Shown: positions 31,698-44,100 of the stretch, one piece after another
Layout of the letters: the number at the start of each line of letters is the position of its first letter
How positions within the stretch are numbered: position 1 is the stretch's first letter
From: Chrysaora quinquecirrha
Taxonomy: Eukaryota > Cnidaria > Scyphozoa > Semaeostomeae > Pelagiidae
Assembly: GCA_014526335.1 (NCBI GenBank)
Contig: JACTAT010000051.1
Span: 4,695,864-4,759,863 of the forward strand
Length of the DNA: 64,000 nt
Direction: 5' to 3'
Program-made: the position numbers and the translations under genes
Notes under the pieces: generated by a model
The model's input: the letters and a program-made list of their open reading frames with translations, nothing else
What the model was told of the DNA's origin: nothing
Databases searched by the model: none

Positions 31698-34600
31698 ATG
31701 ATGCATCCTTTGGCACAGCAGGTACCATTTATTTGTTTTCAGTGCTGTTTTATTTTTAGTTAATTTTGCCTGGAATGAATGAGAAACTTTCGCATAATGA
31801 TAATATCAATCATCAGCCTCTTTCTTGTAGCTTGCTTGCAGAGAGACTCTACCAAAGGAATACAGTTTCCTTTTTGTACTGCCTGCATGCAGGCTATCTC
31901 TCCTGGTATCTGGCCAACTTGCCACTCTGCCAACCAGGGCCGTCAAGAGCCAGAGCGGGCCCAGGGGTAATGTAATTGTACCAGGCCTTTTGGGGGTTTT
32001 AGGGAGAGGTATAAGAGAATTTTCAATTTTAGTAGGCCCCTTAACAGCCTGGGCCCTGGTCCTCTGACCCTGCTGGACCCCCCTCTTGGCGGTGCTTCTG
32101 CCAACTCGCCACATGACCAAGTTGCCACACATTTCAAGTTGAGTCGCCATAGGTGGTCAACTTGCTTACATAAGTTCCAAATTCAAATAAAAAATTGGTA
32201 AATGATTCTTCATGAAAATCTCATAAAAGCTTTCTAGAAGGTCTTTCAGTGACTCATTAACAAATATTGGGGGCACTGCCCCCAAACCCCTGTTCATCAC
32301 ACTGATCGAGCTGACTTGTCCTGTTAAGTGTTGCAAGTTGTCTTTTGAAGAGGCTAGTTGACAAGATATGCAGCAACTTGATTGTGGTGAGTTGACCTGT
32401 TACCTCTCTCCCTAAGTAAACTGGAAAGCTTATTTGCTCCGTAACAGTGCCCATGCGAGGGGTTGTTGGTTGGCTGATACAGATCCTGTTGCATGTACCT
32501 CCAAACTGGTATTCTAGAATCTACAATAAATGCCTTTGCTAGTCATTTACTGACCTCAACACAGTGGTGTACCCATGGGGAGAGTAGGGGTCTGGACCCC
32601 CACTTTTCTAAATTAGGGTCCTTGAGATTTTTCCAGAAACGAAAAACTCGTGGGGGGAGGCAAATAGGGCATTTCCCTTCATTTGCGAGAGTTTGAAGGG
32701 TGTGGTCTGAAAAAGTTTTTCCAGACCGCCCCCACCACTGTACACAACTGCCTCAAAGGGATGGACCTGCAGCTGAGGTGACTGTAAGCTTGTGGAAAGC
32801 AGCCCCCCCCCCTCAAAAAATTCTAACCTAAAACAACTAAGCAGGTCAATATCTTAGCATCTGTCACTATGACTTTTATATATTTTATTTAAAATGTCAG
32901 TCAAATTGACACCCTGAATTCACCCTATGAAGTATGTAGCTGGCAAGATGCATTTACAAATTAAGTTTTGATTTTCCAGATTTTCTGTTTGTCTTTTCAC
33001 CAAAATCAGTTCACCCTACATCTCCTAGGATATACTTACATATACATAGGATACTTTAAGGCTTTAAGTGAAGGTGAAGGTGAAATGGTGTTTTACCAGT
33101 CGCTAGGATCTCAGTCGTAGGTTAACTAATCGAGACCTTGACCCTGGCTGTGACGCTACCGTGGCTAGGCTCGAACCCTGACCACACTGAGCTTCTGGCA
33201 CCACAAGTCAGATGGATTACACCACAACGCCAATAAGCGCCTTCAAAAAGTTCCTCTCATTATAAGATAAGAATATATAATAAAGGTATTCTGTTCTTGA
33301 AAAGAACAAGTTCCTTGCTAAATGTAACAACCCTCTTTTTTGAAAATTGATGATTTTGATTTTTTTATGAAATACAGAGATTTGGTCAGCCTCAGCAGAT
33401 TGCTCAACCATCAGCACAGCTTTCACCTGCAGAAAGAGAAAAGGTCTATAATTGGATTCTGGAACTTTCAAATATGAAGACAAGGGAACATGCTCTTGTT
33501 GAACTGAGGTACCGTAAATCCTCAAATAAACACCCCTTCTTTTTAACGCCTCCCTTTAATTAACACCCCCTAAAACAAAAATATTTTGTAAATGCCTCCC
33601 TCTTTTAAAAGCTCCCCCCCTACAGATGAGTTTTGCCCTTTTAAATGTTCCTTTCTACTTTTTTAGTAAAAAGAGAGAAGTTGTCTCGGATCTTGCTCCA
33701 ATGTTGTGGCATTCATTTGGTAAGAGAGTCTATAGAATCTAATTGCTAAAAATTGCATGAACAAAGTGCCATGCTTGGCTGATCTGATGATGATTGAATT
33801 TCGCCTTTTCTTCCCAGGAACAATTGCCGCACTTTTGCAAGAAATAGTCAACATCTATCCCATGATAAGCCCACCAAACTTGAATGTAAGTTACTTTGTT
33901 CTGGTAAATATACCTGTTTTGAATACCTACTCCGTATCTCAAGCATTGCTTCATGTTCTTATACCAATCAATGTCGTTTTACTTAGGTCCAGCAGTCGAA
34001 CAGAGTTTGCAATGCTTTGGCATTGCTCCAGTGTGTTGCATCTCACTCTGAAACAAGATCAACGTTTCTGCAAGGTAATTGTGTACATGAAATTATGAAA
34101 TTTGATTACTTTATCTTTCCAGTTTAGCTTTGAGTGATAGTATTCCTAAGTTCTTCCTAGAAGCTTAAAGTTTGCTGAATATGAAGTCTGTTACAGGGGT
34201 GCCAGAAGAACGAGGTAGTGGGGGCAACTGCCCCTTTGCCCTGATCAAAATCATGAATTTGTTCCTTCTGTCCCTGCTGCCAACTACCCCGATGCCTTGC
34301 TTACAGCTTACTTCTGTTAAACATGAGTTAGAAAGTATATAAGTTGCTTGCAATAGAAAACCTTGGAGAAAATATCTTGACGCTTAAAGCTAACGTGAAA
34401 TTTTATTCTTCTGTATATTTGATGGAGCTTTAATCATGTCCATACAAAAGTTTGAAAGTTTCAGACAAGTAATCATTTGATAGAGCTTCCACGAGACATT
34501 AAAGATTCGGCCAGTCAGAAAGCAATGTTTTATGTTTGAAGAGTGAGTGATTTGAACTCTTTTTTTTTCCACAGCGCAGATCCCACTGTTTCTCTATCCA

Positions 34601-37301
34601 TTTCTGCATACTGTTAGCAAGACAAGACCATTCGAATACCTCCGTTTAACAAGTCTTGGTGTCGTTGGTGCATTAGTTAAGGTGAAGTGCCACAGGTTCA
34701 TTTCTATTCCTAGAGTTTAAGTACATACTTTTATTATAACAACCACTGTACGATGTACCAGGCAGAAATCTGAGTCAAATTTTCATGAAGCGCCTGAAGC
34801 TGCCTCAGTTAACATCAAGTAAAGATGGTCTGATGGCGTGAAGCACGTGTTGGGAAACGCACTTCAAACAAAGGGCGTTTTTTGGTCATATCCTGTTTTC
34901 AGCAGATACCTTCTATTTTCGGCAGACGTACGGTACATTCTTCTGAAAACGGCAGGTTTTTTAGGTCTCCTAAATCTTCTGCTGCCGAAGCTGGAAGGTT
35001 TTGCAGACTGGGGTTTCTTATAAAGGTGTTCCTTTTAAAAAAACGTGTATGGTCTTTCTTGTTATTTAGACTGACGACACAGAAGTAATAACGTTTCTGT
35101 TATCAACTGAGATTATTCCACTCTGTTTACGAATCATGGAGTCTGGTAGCGAGCTATCAAAAACTGTAAGTATTCTGCTTATAAGAATATTGTAATGTCT
35201 CTGATTTCCATGGTAACATTATCATGGTGGCAGTAGAATTAAGGCTTGGATAAACTAGGAGACATATCGCGCTCGACACTGATGTCCCCTCAGTGTCTGT
35301 CCCCAGTTTTGCCACCTCGGAAACTTTCTAGCGCGCGACAAAATTTGTAGCAAGAGACACGCAAAAGTTTCTGGGAGACAACAGAAACATTTCTTTTCTC
35401 CGCTACATGCAAATGACTCGGGGGATATGTTGCTCGCTTGTCACTCGCATGTTTAGCCACCCTGGGAGAGACGCCGAACACAGTGTCGTGCTTGACATGT
35501 CGCCTAGTTTAGCCATAGCTTTAGAAAAGGCTATGGAAACTATGATGATGATAATGACTAAATATAGTTGCAACTGAAGCAATGACGATGGTGATCATGA
35601 TCTCCCATTGCCCATCTCAGATATTGGTACCCATTTCATTCAACTTGGTACTCATTTCTCAAATTAATTCAACCCAGCACGGGAGCAATAACAGGATGAG
35701 CAAAATGTCTGACTGTCCAATGCACTTTAAATTGAACTAAAACCTGTATAAAGTAATTACGTTTGAAGAATATCTGCCATTTGAAATTTTTATTTGTTCT
35801 TTAAGGTTGCAACATTCATACTGCAGAAGATTCTAGTCGATGAAACGGGACTAGGCTACATTTGCCAAACTTACGAACGATTTTCCCACGTTGCCATGAT
35901 ACTGGTAAGAGAGGAGTAATATTTACTTCCAAATAGCATTCTATGTTACCACAGTAAGCTTAAATGTAGGTAGCGTGTGTTACTGTTGAATTAGTTACAT
36001 AGAAAAAAATTTATAAGAAGGATTCAGTACAATACATCGTTGATTATCCGAACAGGTTGACCTGAATTTTACTGATTTCGGAAAAAGTTAAAATCAGTTA
36101 AAAACGAAAGATAAACTGATTTAATATAATAGTTAAAGTAACACACTGTAATTATGTTGGACAAAGATTCAATGTAGTGGGGCTTACATTTGGTTAATCT
36201 AAAATTAATTTGCTTATAACAGAAGAGTTAAGAAATGTTTGCGTTGCGGATAATCGAGGCTCGGATAATCGAGGCTCGGAGAATCGAAGATGCACTGGAT
36301 TACCCATTAGATTAGACATTACCCTTTAATGCCCAAAACATCGTTAAAAATTGTCTTCTTTCTTGAAACTGAATCCTTTTTAAAAATTTTTTCTATTTAT
36401 CTAAGCACATTGGTGGTCACACAAGGGCAACGGGGTGCAGTTACCCCTCCCCCCAAATTTTTCGTGAGAACAATGGTTTTTGTGTTAAATCATTTAACGA
36501 AAACCATGATTTTCTATGGAAGTATTAAAAAGCAGATGAGAAGAAATATACTCTAGGGACCCAGTAAAGTAGCAGTCCCTTAAATTTTTACAAAGTTCCA
36601 ACCCTTTCTCTTGCTAGGATAATTAGCGCCTACCCCTCAAGTTGGACCTTTGTTGAGAATTTATGATTTTATTCAGAGATTTCCCCTGCAGGGCAAGATG
36701 GTTCTAGCACTTGCGAAGGAGCCATCACCTCGTCTTTTGAAGCACGTGGTTCGATGTTATCTGCGGCTTTCAGATAACCCAAGGTAAATTAAACTAAATT
36801 CATCATTAAATTAGATACAAGTTATTATTGAATAGATAAATAAATAAAATACTTGAATAAGCTCTTTTACAAAATACAACCCAGACTCTGGCCAAACGAT
36901 CAAACACTGTTGGTCAAACATTTGAAAATAACTTAGTATGTCCAAAGATATCTCCGCTATCGCTCGCAAATGTTTGACAAACAATTTTTCACGACGCGAC
37001 CAAACTGTCCAATAATTTTTCTGACAAGCAAATTTCAAATGTATTACCAAGCAATATTTGATCCTTTCGCCTGGGCCTAATGCGAAATCTTCGTTGAATT
37101 TTCTGTTTAAAAGCTTGAAATATTTATTGCAGAGCAAGAGAAGCCTTGCGTCAGTGCCTTCCAGATCAGCTAAAGGATAACACGTTTGCAGTCTGTCTCA
37201 AGGACGATACATCAACAAAACGCTGGATGGCACAATTATTGAAAAATCTCCAAGAATCTCCAGCACCTTCTGACCCCAGAGGTATCCCGATGCCACCATA
37301 A
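31698..37301 (+). CDS. CNOT9: CCR4-NOT transcription complex subunit 9 (Rcd1/RQCD1)
   Basis: Ten exons: 31698-31721, 33378-33508, 33667-33719, 33818-33885, 33987-34074, 34575-34681, 35070-35165, 35806-35904, 36692-36783, 37133-37301; they join to exactly 308 codons. CNOT9 is the armadillo-repeat module of the CCR4-NOT deadenylase that binds CNOT1, GW182 and other mRNA regulators. Near-identical blocks to the vertebrate protein are seen throughout: [118 protein letters not shown], and the end DPRGIPMPP. The short N-terminus (MMHPLAQQ, then Gln-rich) comes from a 24-base coding exon; two adjacent ATGs (31698, 31701) are possible starts. All splice sites are GT-AG. A candidate AATAAA is at 37915-37920. 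Confidence 0.96.
31722..33377. other. CNOT9 intron 1, repeat relics
   Basis: 1.65-kb intron. It holds a degenerate element at ~32560-32750 with CAGTGGTGTACCCATGGGG at one side and CCCCACCACTGTACAC at the other, and the reverse-oriented S1 SINE at 33067-33247. No exon was recognised inside. Confidence 0.5.
33067..33247 (-). repeat. tRNA-derived SINE copy (family S1)
   Basis: Reverse complement of the S1 family: starts with GTGAAGGTGAAGGTGAAATGG (the CACCTTCACC tail), passes GGTTAACTAATCGAGACC and the B-box complement GGCTCGAACCC, and ends GCGCCTTCAAA. Confidence 0.7.
35233..35525. repeat. MITE family M1, complete copy
   Basis: Terminal inverted repeats of ~35 bp: GGCTTGGATAAACTAGGAGA at the left, TCGCCTAGTTTAGCCATAGC at the right. 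The interior is shared with 13236-13437. It lies in CNOT9 intron 7. Confidence 0.75.
36030..36300. repeat. Pogo/Tigger-like MITE relic (family P2)
   Basis: Left part CATCGTTGATTATCCGAACAGG, right part GCGGATAATCGAGGCTCGG repeated as GGATAATCGAGGCTCGG; GATTATCCGA-type ends are typical of pogo/Tigger-derived MITEs. It lies in CNOT9 intron 8. Confidence 0.5.
36886..37078. repeat. MITE family M2 copy
   Basis: Begins CTCTGGCCAAACGATCAAAC and ends TTTGATCCTTTCGCCTGGGCC, with an interior GTTTGACAAACAATTTTTCACGACG. It lies in the last intron of CNOT9, just before the final exon. Confidence 0.75.
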
Positions 37302-38572
37302 TGCAAGAAAGTATACCTCATAGTAAGTTTTTCTAAATTTATTGCTTATAATTCGATTGAAAACCACCCCATTGGTGAAATTATTTGTGTTTCAATATTA
37401 TGTTTGTGCACCCCTGTACTTGGTAATTTTTTTCCAAATCAAGTATTCTTAGCTACAAGTAGTTTTGACTTGGGGAGTGAAAATTATCATAGTATTCATT
37501 GCCAATTCGAAGATCAAAGTCTTAAGAAACGGCTGAAACCGAAAGCTTTTTTGAAGCTACATTGTTCTGCTCAAATTTCACAATATTTGAGAACACCAGG
37601 ACCAAGGGCTTTTCACTCTTCAAAAAGGCGCACGAGTTTTTAACTAAAATAAAAGGGATTGCCAAGGGATTTTCGTGAGAGCAATAGGTTTTCGAGCAAG
37701 AATGTACGAGATTTTGAAGGAGTGAATCACCCCTCGACCAGGACAGCATTTCATTATACCCATACATGGGACTTCAATCCAAAATTTTGCAAACCGTGCG
37801 ACCGCCGGTCCAGATGGTCCCAACTTAATCCACTGTTAGTCCCAGTCGGTCCCAGCTAGGGCTGAGTCCATTCTACGTTTAGGTCCCTTTTTAATAAGAG
37901 ATGAAGCAATGTTTAATAAATTACAGGACGGTTTTCTGAGGAAACTTTCACTGCGAAACCGGTTAATCGAGCAATTTTTTCTTTTCTAAGGTCATGTTTG
38001 GTGAGCATTAACATCAGTAAAGGCATATATATGAAGAAATTGCTAACTCAAGGGATGTGTAAATCCGTGAAGAATCTGACGTTTATAGACAAGACTTTCC
38101 AAGGATTGAATCTGAAGACAAATTTTTACTAAGTCATATGCTGTAAGAAAGTTTTAGATTTTACACTGTTCTTGACTTTAAGCCTCTATTTTTAGATTAC
38201 AAACCCAGGACATCATTTTATTGCTATTTTCCATGGATAATATAGTCAGGCTCGCCTTATTACACTTTTAAACTCAAAGTTTCAATACTATAGCTACTTA
38301 TATCAATGATACATAAATTTAATATTTGAGAAAAATAATTACAGATCTTTCTGTTGGAGTCTGTCTGTCAGTATCAAAGCTTTGATCAAGAATTCTAGAG
38401 CACTTCAGCAATAAGGGATAGTGGTTGAATAAAAACCCAAGTTCTAGAAGATCATAGAGGAATTTGCCTAGTTTTTCTCATCGTTTTACTTTTGGATTGG
38501 TATAACCTATGGTTTCCGAGCAAATGTTGGAATGGTTCCTGAGATTTTATTGCAATTGGTTGATTTTGGTGC

Positions 38573-38768
38573 AAGTGGCATAGCCAGACACCCAGCATTG
38601 GAGGGGGCAAAAGGGTGTGATGTGGTAAAAGAAAATTAGGCCGCGGTTTTAAGAAAAAACAAGCAAGTCGTACCCTGCGGCATTTTTACATCATATTTAG
38701 CCTACATAAAAAAATCTATCCTTGCGATGATTGGTTGCCCCCCCCCCGCTTGGCTACGCCACTGGGGG
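38573..38768. repeat. Inverted-end element (AGTGGCATAGCCAGAC / GCTTGGCTACGCCACT)
   Basis: The left end AGTGGCATAGCCAG is mirrored by CTTGGCTACGCCACT at the right, around a G-rich/C-rich centre. CAGTGGCGTAGCCA-type ends are common in hAT-derived MITEs; a clear 8-bp duplication was not found by eye. Confidence 0.5.
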
Positions 38769-38853
38769 ACTGTTCTAAAAGAAAATTAACTTTAGACCTG
38801 ACAGAGTGGAGACAAGTTCTCTAGGCCTAAGCTTTTCGTCCAGAAAAACGGAT

Positions 38854-38937
38854 ATCTTTGATTCGGTCTCTTTGATTCGGTCTCTTTGATTCGGTCTCTT
38901 TATGATTCGGTCTGTTTGACTTAGTATCTTTAATTTA
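38854..38937. repeat. 14-bp tandem repeat TCTTTGATTCGGTC
   Basis: About five degenerate copies in a row, the last ones drifting (TATGATTCGGTCTG, TTTGACTTAGTATC). Simple minisatellite; no coding potential. Confidence 0.75.
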
Positions 38938-39612
38938 GTCCCATTTCTTAATATGGACACCAGAGACAGGATATTGAGCGATGAAGGTTTTTTTTATCGA
39001 CTGCTCAAAAACTATGCTTAGAGTCAGTAGTCCGGCTAGCTGATTGATGTTTAAAACACAATGCCAAGCCAGCTTCTCTTTCCGATTGGTGCATTTCGAG
39101 CCGCATCTGGGTATAAATTCCGCCTGGTTTATTGTTTCGGTCTGTTTCTGACGTTCATACTCTGAGGAGTGTCAGACGAAAAAAGCTTTAAGTATGTCCG
39201 AAAATTGTCCCACTGTTTATCGCAGTTTTGAGGTTAAATATTCCTTAATATTTTGCATCCCTTCACTAGTTTAACCTTAATTTGAGTTGTTTATTGAGAT
39301 TTGCAGAATGAATAAAGCGTCTACGTATTTGGCTGAAGCTATGTAGCGCATGCGACCGTTTAAAGGTAACCAATTCCATATTATTACAATTGCTGTTACA
39401 AAATACCATACAGTATTCTTGTCCAAAGCGAAGGTGAGAACGGTGAGAAGATAATAGAAGATCTTGGTGCAAGAGACTAAGCTCCTCCATTGAGGCAGCC
39501 TTTTCCTCCTCATCCCTCCACTAACTCAAAGCTTCAAGAGTAAGTGTCAGCTTTGTTGATGATCGTGCATAAGCTTCCTGAACTAGCTCATTGAGATATA
39601 TATTTCAAGGAA

Positions 39613-39888
39613 AGGACGTGGCCAACCGACCAAACATTGTTGGACAAATACTTGCAACTTTCTTTATAAGTAATGTTTGACCGTTTAACCGTTTAGCCAC
39701 ATCACAAGACATTGTTTGCAGATTTGGCTCAGTGAAGTTTTTGAAAATCTAGTTTTATATCAAGCAAAAATGTTGGACGAGTAATGGGGGAGTAATGTTT
39801 TGTAATATGGCCAAACATTCAAGCATTTCGCTTCATTATCAAACAGCAAATGTTTGACTACCAATGTTTGATCGTTTCGCCTGGACCT
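39613..39888. repeat. MITE family M2 copy
   Basis: Begins GGACGTGGCCAACCGACCAAAC, ends AATGTTTGATCGTTTCGCCTGG. Ends have diverged from the consensus but the interior TTTGACCGTTTAACCGTTTAGC words are retained. Confidence 0.7.
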
Positions 39889-40043
39889 TTGTACCGTGAA
39901 ATCCTTGTACGTCACCTGTAACAAAAATTAAATTGCAAAGATCCTTCATCTAAATAAGCATTTTAAAAATATATCCCCAGAGTTTTTACAGTCAATGTCG
40001 TGATTATGTCATTAAGTGATTGAATTTTCTTTTTTCATTTCAG

Positions 40044-40201
40044 CGTGATTCTAGTTTTCCCAAGGGGGCATTTCAACGTCATTTGTCTTGCATCGGGCCT
40101 TGCTGGAGCGATGAGAAAGGTAGCAGCAGGTTTCATGTTATGACACGCAACATCTGAGAGCAGCTGTACAACTTTCGTCGTTTTTCACTTTTTTAAATGA
40201 G
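40044..40201 (+). other. Candidate 5' UTR exon of the DEG/ENaC gene
   Basis: A strong acceptor (TTTTCATTTCAG at 40043) and a strong donor (AATGAG/GTAAGC at 40202) bound 158 bases without a long frame. The coding exon at 41174 has its own acceptor upstream of the ATG, so at least one untranslated 5' exon is expected. The link between the two is inference. Confidence 0.35.
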
Positions 40202-41181
40202 GTAAGCATGGGCTATTTGTATTCATTTTGAAGCAGACTCTTAATATGGTCTATATGTGTTCTATTTTGATCGATTACGAGTAATCAGTGTATAACCTAC
40301 TTGCTGTACAGAGTAAGCTAGTGGTAATTTTGAGTAAACTCTGCAAAATTTCAAAATACTTTGAAAATGGCTCGCTGTTTAAAGAAGCAAACATTTCTTC
40401 GCAAATTAAAGTTTTACAGCTTCAAGAAAAGTAAGAAGCTTTTAGTTTTATGTTAAGCAACCTGTAAACATTTAATAGACTGTAATCATAATTCCTAAAT
40501 TTGTTTTGATTGTCATGGTCACTTTAGGCAGTTTTGTCACTCCTGGGAAGCTTATCTTTCCGAATGCTTTCTCTAGATGTTAAGCTTGCTAAAGTAAATT
40601 CACACATCTCAATTAAAAAATCCTTTAAATGAAGAGTTTCCTTTGTAAATATTAACGTAGTTGTTAACTACAACTTATAATTATAAGCCTAGCTTTCGTT
40701 TAAGTTCTAACTAGTTAATAAGCTGCAAGGGCTTCTGTTATTGAGTTACTTTGGCGAGCAGATTCATTCAAGTCGGGACGTGATTGAAGAATATGCAGTT
40801 TTAAGGGCTACTAGGAGTTTACGAAACTAAAAATTGCTCTGTTATTTAGGGCTGTCTTGAACTGACTACACCATTTGAGATTCAGATGCTTAACTACAGG
40901 CAAAGGTTTTAAGGCTTTGTAGTCTTTGCCTAATTTTCTAAACCCCTCTACACTGCAGTTTCGGACTATATCAGAAGTCTTTACATATGATCGAAAGAGT
41001 ACTGTTTTATTAAGAGTGTATTTACTACAATAAGCTTTGCATTTAATGTACCTATAGAATTTCAATGGGTTTTGGTAGACTGGCATCATAGCTCACTAGC
41101 ATCATAGTAATGAAACTTTGTTTAAATATAGAGCTAATTTCCATTTTCCTGTAATTTTTCTCTTTAATTGCAGGAACGAAC

Positions 41182-44100
41182 ATGGAGAAAAAAGAGCCAG
41201 CTTCCACTGAAGAATCCGAAAAAAGAAAAACCTTGTCATCGGTGTTCATGAATTTTGCAACAACGACCTCCGCCCATGGTTTGCTCCATGTTGTCAATGC
41301 TAAATCACTTATCGTACGGTTGATATGGTTTGCTATATGGCTGGCTGCATGGTCCATGTTTTTCTTTATGCTTGGTTTGCTTGTGAGAGACTACAGGAGG
41401 AAACCTGTTTCAACAACAATCAAAATAAAGCAAGAAAAAGTAAGGATAATGCCCCCAAGGGGTACTTAGTATCAACTGTTCCCAATACTGTGGACTAGAA
41501 TAGGGAAATGATCAATTGTTTAAGAAAAGTTTCAGAAAGCAAAGCTTTTCCCTGTGATTAGCCCCCCCCAAACAATCAAATAATCTGCCATCTGTCCCCG
41601 CCCCAAAACTGACCAGACCAAAAATTTTCAGGCATCTACAATTATGGACAAAATATGTTGAGACAAATAGTCGTATTGATTTGGGGTCTACTGTATGTCT
41701 TTGCCCCCTCCCCATTCAATGTTGATCATTTTTTCGCGGATTTCATAATACACTGTCGCCTGCATGATGGGTCGGTTACTTCAGATGTAAATAGAACAAA
41801 ATATCTAACATTGAACCGGGGGGACGGGGACAAGGTGGGGCAATAAGGAATCTGAACGTACTTTTTCAGTATTGTCTCAACAATTTCGTACATTATTGTA
41901 GAGACACTCTTTACCCCTTACCCTTTCCGTATTTAGATTAACGAACGTTGTGCATTTCAGGAGCTGAAGTTTCCTTCAGTGATGGTTTGTAATCATAACA
42001 TGCTCAAGAAATCATTAATCACAAGTTCAGTGCAAACTGCAATGACAGCCAACACAAACAGCACAGACATGACATCAGCGTATGCCACGATGGCACAGGA
42101 GGATATGTATGGTTCTATGGTGACTGCTAGTTCTTACGGCACTGGCACTGGTAGTGGTAGTGGTAGTGGTGGTGGCACTGGTACAGGCAGCTGGGCTGCT
42201 ACTCCTACTGCTATCCCAATGAATGATGTCGATACTGATTACGTTACAAGCATGAATGTTCTTGAAAATTTAAGCAACATGAACCGGAAGGACCTGATTA
42301 ACACCGGTCACTCTTTCTCGAAATTTGTCACTCATTGTAATTGGAAAGGAATACTCTGTCATAAAGGGTAGGCTATTTAAAACTTGAGCTTTTTTGTCTC
42401 GCATCTTACATTTACCGTATGGTCATCTTCAAACCAGCATTTGCGTTCAGGAAAGGGGGACCACAGAGGGTACTGTTAGCCGTGACTCAAGGATAGACGA
42501 GGCTAAGCTCCCTGTCGCCAGAATCTTGTCCTTCCCCGGGGAAAAAGAACTATATGTCCTCTTTCTTCTCGGGCGAGCAATGTTTTGGGACGTGGCCAAA
42601 CGGTCCAACATTTGCTTGAGAAGCGAATTTCAGACGTTTGACAAACAATGTTTGATCGTTTGGCCAGGACCTTGGGGAGAAATTGTGAATCTCGCCCAAA
42701 CTAAGTGACTGCCATGCTTTGCAAGAAAAGAACCTGTTCTATGCAAATGAAGTTGTCTTTTCCTTTTCTTTCCTTTTACCAGACTGTTCTATCTGAATTT
42801 AATTTTTTATTCCTTCTTTAAGAGTGCTTAAGAAGTACTGGACCGAGCAGTGGAATTATATGTATGGTAATTGTTACGTTTTCAACCATGGGAGGACGTC
42901 AAATGGAACGAGACTGAAACCACTTCATATGAATAATGTTGGGACAGATAATGGTAAATTTTTTAGATCAATATACTAGCAGCAACATTTACTTATGCAA
43001 ACAACGATGATATCCACACCGAAAATAACATTTAAAATTTGCGAGAAACAGTGGGAAAATCTCTGGACACACTTCAAAGCTTTTGCCGTTTAGAGTTTAA
43101 ACGTCAGAAATAGATCGAAACTATTTACTAAGGCGGAATTTATACCCAGATGAGGACGAAATGCACCAATTAGAAAGTGAAGCCGAATTTGTATTGTGTT
43201 TTAGACAGTAATCAGCTTGTGGTATAACAAAATTCAAATTGAATTTGTCGAGTCCAAGTGAGAAAGCGAATTCTTTCTGTCTAAGGACCTGTTTACATGG
43301 AGGCTGGTCAGCCCGGTTAGCCGAGCTAGCTCGGTTAGGCGAGATCCTTTTTCAGAGCGTTTACATGGATAAATTTTCCAGCCCGGTTAGCCGAGCTACC
43401 CGCAGATCTCGGCCAGGTGAGATCCGCGTCCTTTGATCACGGATCTTGCCTCACCGGGCCGGGTGATTGTTCATGTAAACACAAGATTCAGAAACAAAAG
43501 AATTCGAGAACCGGCCTTTTGATTTTGATATGGACAAATTCCAAAATGCTTAAGTGAAATGATGATCTTGGTCTGTGCTCTGCTAGTTATGTGGAGACAA
43601 TTCTTTGCTTTAATTTCTAGATCAGCTTGGATGTGCTTTCTAGCTTAAGTCCTTGTTTCGTGTTTGAACGTCCAGCAACTGAAAGTCGAAATATGAGTAT
43701 AGAACGGTACCCCCGTTCAACCTTGAAATCTACGTTCAATCTAACTAGGATATAGCAAATTCTGCTGGTGTGCTGTGCTTTTAATTATACATTTTCTTTG
43801 TTTCAGCTTTGATATTAGAACTGGATATAGAACAAAATGAATATCAGGAAGCAAGCAATGTTGAATCTGGAGTAAGAGTTCTGCTTAGTGATCAAGAAGT
43901 ATTTTCACTCCCCGTAGAGGAAGGGTTTAGTGTAGCACCTGGTGTGTCTGCCAGCATAGCCATTAGAAGAGTAAGCTGTTTTCTTCCTTATATTTTGTTC
44001 TCATTTTTCTACTTCGTCAGTTTCCTAATTTTGCAGTTATACTTCCGTACGTTATTTCTTTAGATTTCCTCCCTTCTTTAAATTAATCTTCTCTTCTTTG

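Larger units (their letters stand above)
37302..40043. other. Intergenic stretch CNOT9 / DEG-ENaC
   Basis: No gene recognised. Contents: a CNOT9 3' UTR candidate with AATAAA at 37915-37920, an inverted-end element at 38573-38768, a 14-bp tandem repeat at 38854-38937, an S2 repeat at 39040-39195 and an M2 MITE at 39613-39888. Confidence 0.5.
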
